A DNA stretch of 64,000 nt from Paracoccus yeei ATCC BAA-599 (lineage in GTDB: Bacteria > Pseudomonadota > Alphaproteobacteria > Rhodobacterales > Rhodobacteraceae): positions 124,001-188,000 of the forward strand of contig NZ_JHWH01000008.1 of the NCBI RefSeq assembly GCF_000622145.1. The letters run 5' to 3'. A program made the translations under genes and the position numbers. Below the pieces are notes generated by a model, which saw nothing but the letters and a program-made list of their open reading frames with translations, was not told where the DNA came from and ran no database searches. The number at the start of each line of letters is the position of its first letter. Within the stretch, counting starts at the first letter, position 1. Positions 61,831 to 64,000 of this stretch are shown piece by piece.

Positions 61831-63450
61831 TTGAAGATCAACCATATCCCTTCGCCCCTGCATCGCCTGCTGATGCAGGCTGCCATCGGTGCGCTGATGG
61901 TGGCCGCGCCTTGGGGCGGTCAGGCGGCCTGGGCGCAAAGCCCGCAGGAAACGCTGATCGTCGCCGGTCCCCGCACCCCGGAGTCGCTGGATCAGGAATA
62001 CCCGCCGACCGAGGCGGTGCACGAACTGCGCCGGAACGTGAACGAACGGCTTCTGGCCTATGAGATGAAGAAGGCCGAGGATGGCATCTCCTATGAGGAC
62101 TTCTCGAAGATCACCGGCGCCCTGGCCGAGCGATGGGAGGTCGCGCCCGACTTCAAGTCGATCACCTTTCATCTGCGCCCGGGCGTGGTCAGCGGGGCAG
62201 GGCATCCGCTGGATGCCGACGATGTCATGTGGTCGTTCGAACGGGGCTGGAACCTGAAGTCGAACTTCCACTGGTACATGACCCAGATCCTGAAGATCGA
62301 GGATTTCGACGCGGCCTTCACCAGGGTCGACGACATGACCGTCCGGGTCAGCATCCCCAACGCCTCGCCGCTGCTGGAAAAGCTGTGGATCAACAGCGAT
62401 CTGGGCATCCTCGATTCAGACACGATGAAGGAACACCTGACGCCCGAGGACCCTTGGGGCCAGCGCTGGCTGGCGACAAACTCGGCCTCGTTCGGGCCCT
62501 ACAAGGTAACGAAATATTCGCCCGGCCAGGAAATCATCTATGAGGCCAACACCGATTATTACCGCGGCGTCCCGAAGCTGAAGAAGGTGATCTTCCGCGA
62601 GATGCCGACCAGCGCCAACCGGCTGGCGGCCCTGCAGGCGGGGGCGGTGGATGTGGCGGAATACCTGTCGCCGCGCGAACTGTCCATGCTGGGACAGATG
62701 CCGGGGGTGAAGGTCAACAAGGTGTTCGGAAACTTCATCCATCGGGTCGAGATGCAGAACGAAACGCCGCCCTTCGACAATCCCAAGGTGCGGCTGGCGC
62801 TGAACTATCTGGTACCGCGCGACGAGATCGCCAAGGCCGTCTACTTCGACACCGCCCGTCCGACAAAAAGTCCGATTTCCGAGATCTATCCGGCCTTTAC
62901 GGACGAATACTACAGTTTTTCCAACGACCTCGAAAAGGCCAAGGCGCTGCTGGCCGAGGCAGGCTTGCCGGACGGGTTCAAGACCGAACTGGGGTATCGC
63001 ACCGGCGACCAGCTTGAGGAGGAACTGGCCATCATCCTGAAGACCGCCTTCGCCAAGGCCGGCGTGGATGTGACGCTTTCCAAGCTGCCGGCCTCGACCC
63101 TGGTCGAACGCTATACCAAGGGTCAGATCCCGATGTATTTCTTCCGCGACATGGCGATCGTGCCCGACGCGGCCTATGTGGCAAACCTGTGGCTGAACAG
63201 CAATTCGCTGATCGACTATTCGCGCTTTCACAGCGACGAGGTGAACGCCCTGATCAACAGTGCCCTGACCTCGACCGACGAGGACAAGCGGCGGGCCGAC
63301 ATGAAGCGCGTACAGCAGATCACCATGGAAAACGCGCCATGGGTCTTTCTGTTCAACCCGGGCTATCAGCTGGCCACCCGCCAGAACGTCAAGGGCTATT
63401 CCTGGTACACGCCGAACGGCAACGCCTGGTTCGATTTCCACAAGGAATGA
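61831..63450 (+). CDS. peptide-type ABC transporter substrate-binding protein, TTG start
   Basis: 539 residues from a TTG at 61831. That start is chosen because AGGGAG lies 8 nt before it and the next 35 residues form a proper signal peptide (KINHIPSPLHRLLMQ, hydrophobic core, AAWA). An ATG 147 nt upstream would precede it with a non-signal sequence. The mature part is an SBP_bac_5 protein: PTEAVHELRRNVNERL, LAERWEVAPDFKSITFHLRP, DADDVMWSFERG. It feeds the permease that follows. Ligand unknown. Confidence 0.9.
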   Translation: MKINHIPSPLHRLLMQAAIGALMVAAPWGGQAAWAQSPQETLIVAGPRTPESLDQEYPPTEAVHELRRNVNERLLAYEMKKAEDGISYEDFSKITGALAERWEVAPDFKSITFHLRPGVVSGAGHPLDADDVMWSFERGWNLKSNFHWYMTQILKIEDFDAAFTRVDDMTVRVSIPNASPLLEKLWINSDLGILDSDTMKEHLTPEDPWGQRWLATNSASFGPYKVTKYSPGQEIIYEANTDYYRGVPKLKKVIFREMPTSANRLAALQAGAVDVAEYLSPRELSMLGQMPGVKVNKVFGNFIHRVEMQNETPPFDNPKVRLALNYLVPRDEIAKAVYFDTARPTKSPISEIYPAFTDEYYSFSNDLEKAKALLAEAGLPDGFKTELGYRTGDQLEEELAIILKTAFAKAGVDVTLSKLPASTLVERYTKGQIPMYFFRDMAIVPDAAYVANLWLNSNSLIDYSRFHSDEVNALINSALTSTDEDKRRADMKRVQQITMENAPWVFLFNPGYQLATRQNVKGYSWYTPNGNAWFDFHKE

Positions 63451-63501
63451 TCCGACGCGAGGCCGGCCGGGTCGTCCCGGCCGGTGCCCATTTCCGATGG
63501 A

Positions 63502-64000
63502 ATGACCACGATGGCAATTTCGACGACCTGGCGGCGTCTGCCGCGCGTGCTGCGCATCGTCCTGACGCGGCTTCCCATGGTGCTGCCGCAGATGCTTGGC
63601 GTCATCTTCGTGACCTTCATGCTGGTCCGCCTGCTGCCCGGGGATCCGGCCCTGCTGATGCTGGGTAACATGGCGACCCCGGAAAGCATCGCCAACCTGC
63701 GCGAGCAGCTGGGGCTGAACGGCAGCCTGTGGCAGCAGTTCCTGCATTACCTGGGCGGGGTCGTGCACGGCGATCTTGGCGTGTCGCTATTCACCTCGAA
63801 CCCCGTCGCCGTGGACCTGATGGAGCGCGCGCCGGCCACGCTGGAGCTGATCTTCTATGCAATGATCCTGACCATCCTGATCGCGGTCGCCGTGGCGGTG
63901 CTTGCGGTGGTGCGCCCCGGCGGCATCGCCGATTACGTCAGCCGCTTCTATGGCATGGCGGCCGGCGCGATCCCGGATTTCTGGGTCGGGCTGCTGCTGA
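63502..64000 (+). CDS. ABC transporter permease, DppB type, 5' part only
   Basis: The gene starts at 63502 (GATGGA precedes the ATG; a second in-frame ATG at 63511 is possible) and leaves the window after 166 codons. The visible part has the DppB N-terminal span (MLGVIFVTFMLVRLLPGDPA), the periplasmic LREQLGLNGSLWQQFLHYLG, and HGDLGVSLFTSNPV. It is 51 nt after the binding protein. DppC and ATPase genes are expected beyond the window. Confidence 0.92.
   Translation, partial: MTTMAISTTWRRLPRVLRIVLTRLPMVLPQMLGVIFVTFMLVRLLPGDPALLMLGNMATPESIANLREQLGLNGSLWQQFLHYLGGVVHGDLGVSLFTSNPVAVDLMERAPATLELIFYAMILTILIAVAVAVLAVVRPGGIADYVSRFYGMAAGAIPDFWVGLLL

Overview
The window is 64 kb of GC-rich, densely packed bacterial chromosome (or chromid) that looks like a metabolically versatile alphaproteobacterium of the Rhodobacterales, plausibly near Paracoccus. 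The reasons are the TRAP, TTT and Dpp-type solute transporters with many small catabolic operons, an ImuA-ImuB-DnaE2 mutasome preceded by the alphaproteobacterial SOS box (GTTC-N7-GTTC), and strong G/C preference at third codon positions. The genus is inference. I see no rRNA, tRNA, CRISPR array, prophage or intact insertion sequence.

Layout. (1) 1-303: tail of a membrane protein. (2) 326-9631: two leftward operons. One has seven genes (aminotransferase, RidA, aminotransferase, SDR, RraA-like, small membrane protein, formamidase-like) and is divergent from a LysR regulator. The other is pxpA, a D-amino-acid-transaminase-like gene and a DapA-family gene. (3) 9804-19259: a rightward ten-gene operon with a DctPQM TRAP transporter, pxpB and pxpC, two GntR regulators, a hydroxyacid dehydrogenase, an M20 amidohydrolase and a creatinase-like M24 protein. 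Blocks 2 and 3 share a divergent promoter region and together look like a 5-oxoproline/cyclic-amide amino-acid catabolic locus. (4) 19278-24925: a secreted subtilase, an ECF sigma factor, its membrane anti-sigma, an SLC13-like permease and a glycerate kinase. Three copies of one promoter-like motif, GGGAATAA-N14/15-CGTA, stand 29-31 nt before three of these genes. I read them as a local regulon of the sigma factor. (5) 25518-30996: dnaE2, imuB and imuA with a LexA box. (6) 31079-40284: a hydroxycinnamate (ferulate/coumarate) locus. The rightward arm is vdh-ech-fcs; the leftward arm is marR, MFS, metallo-beta-lactamase fold, amidohydrolase and acyl-CoA dehydrogenase, with a perfect inverted-repeat operator between them.

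(7) 40886-49107: a tripartite tricarboxylate transporter with a DUF1537 acid-sugar kinase and GntR regulator, facing a leftward operon of a sialidase-fold protein, PdxA2 and an iron alcohol dehydrogenase. Kinase plus PdxA2 is the known D-threonate route to DHAP. (8) 49448-58220: a peptide-type ABC transporter followed by four catabolic enzymes (DapA-family, hydroxyacid dehydrogenase, Ldh_2-type oxidoreductase, HpcH aldolase), ending at a strong convergent hairpin. (9) 58279-60766: patatin and GntP-type permease. (10) 60899-64000: a GntR regulator divergent from another ABC uptake operon that runs off the window.

Most operons pair an uptake system with its own regulator and enzymes, often with 4-base ATGA overlaps. 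The least ordinary elements are the ECF mini-regulon, the oxoprolinase/TRAP locus (in which several enzymes have lost textbook catalytic residues) and the cytoplasmic sialidase-fold protein translationally coupled to PdxA2.
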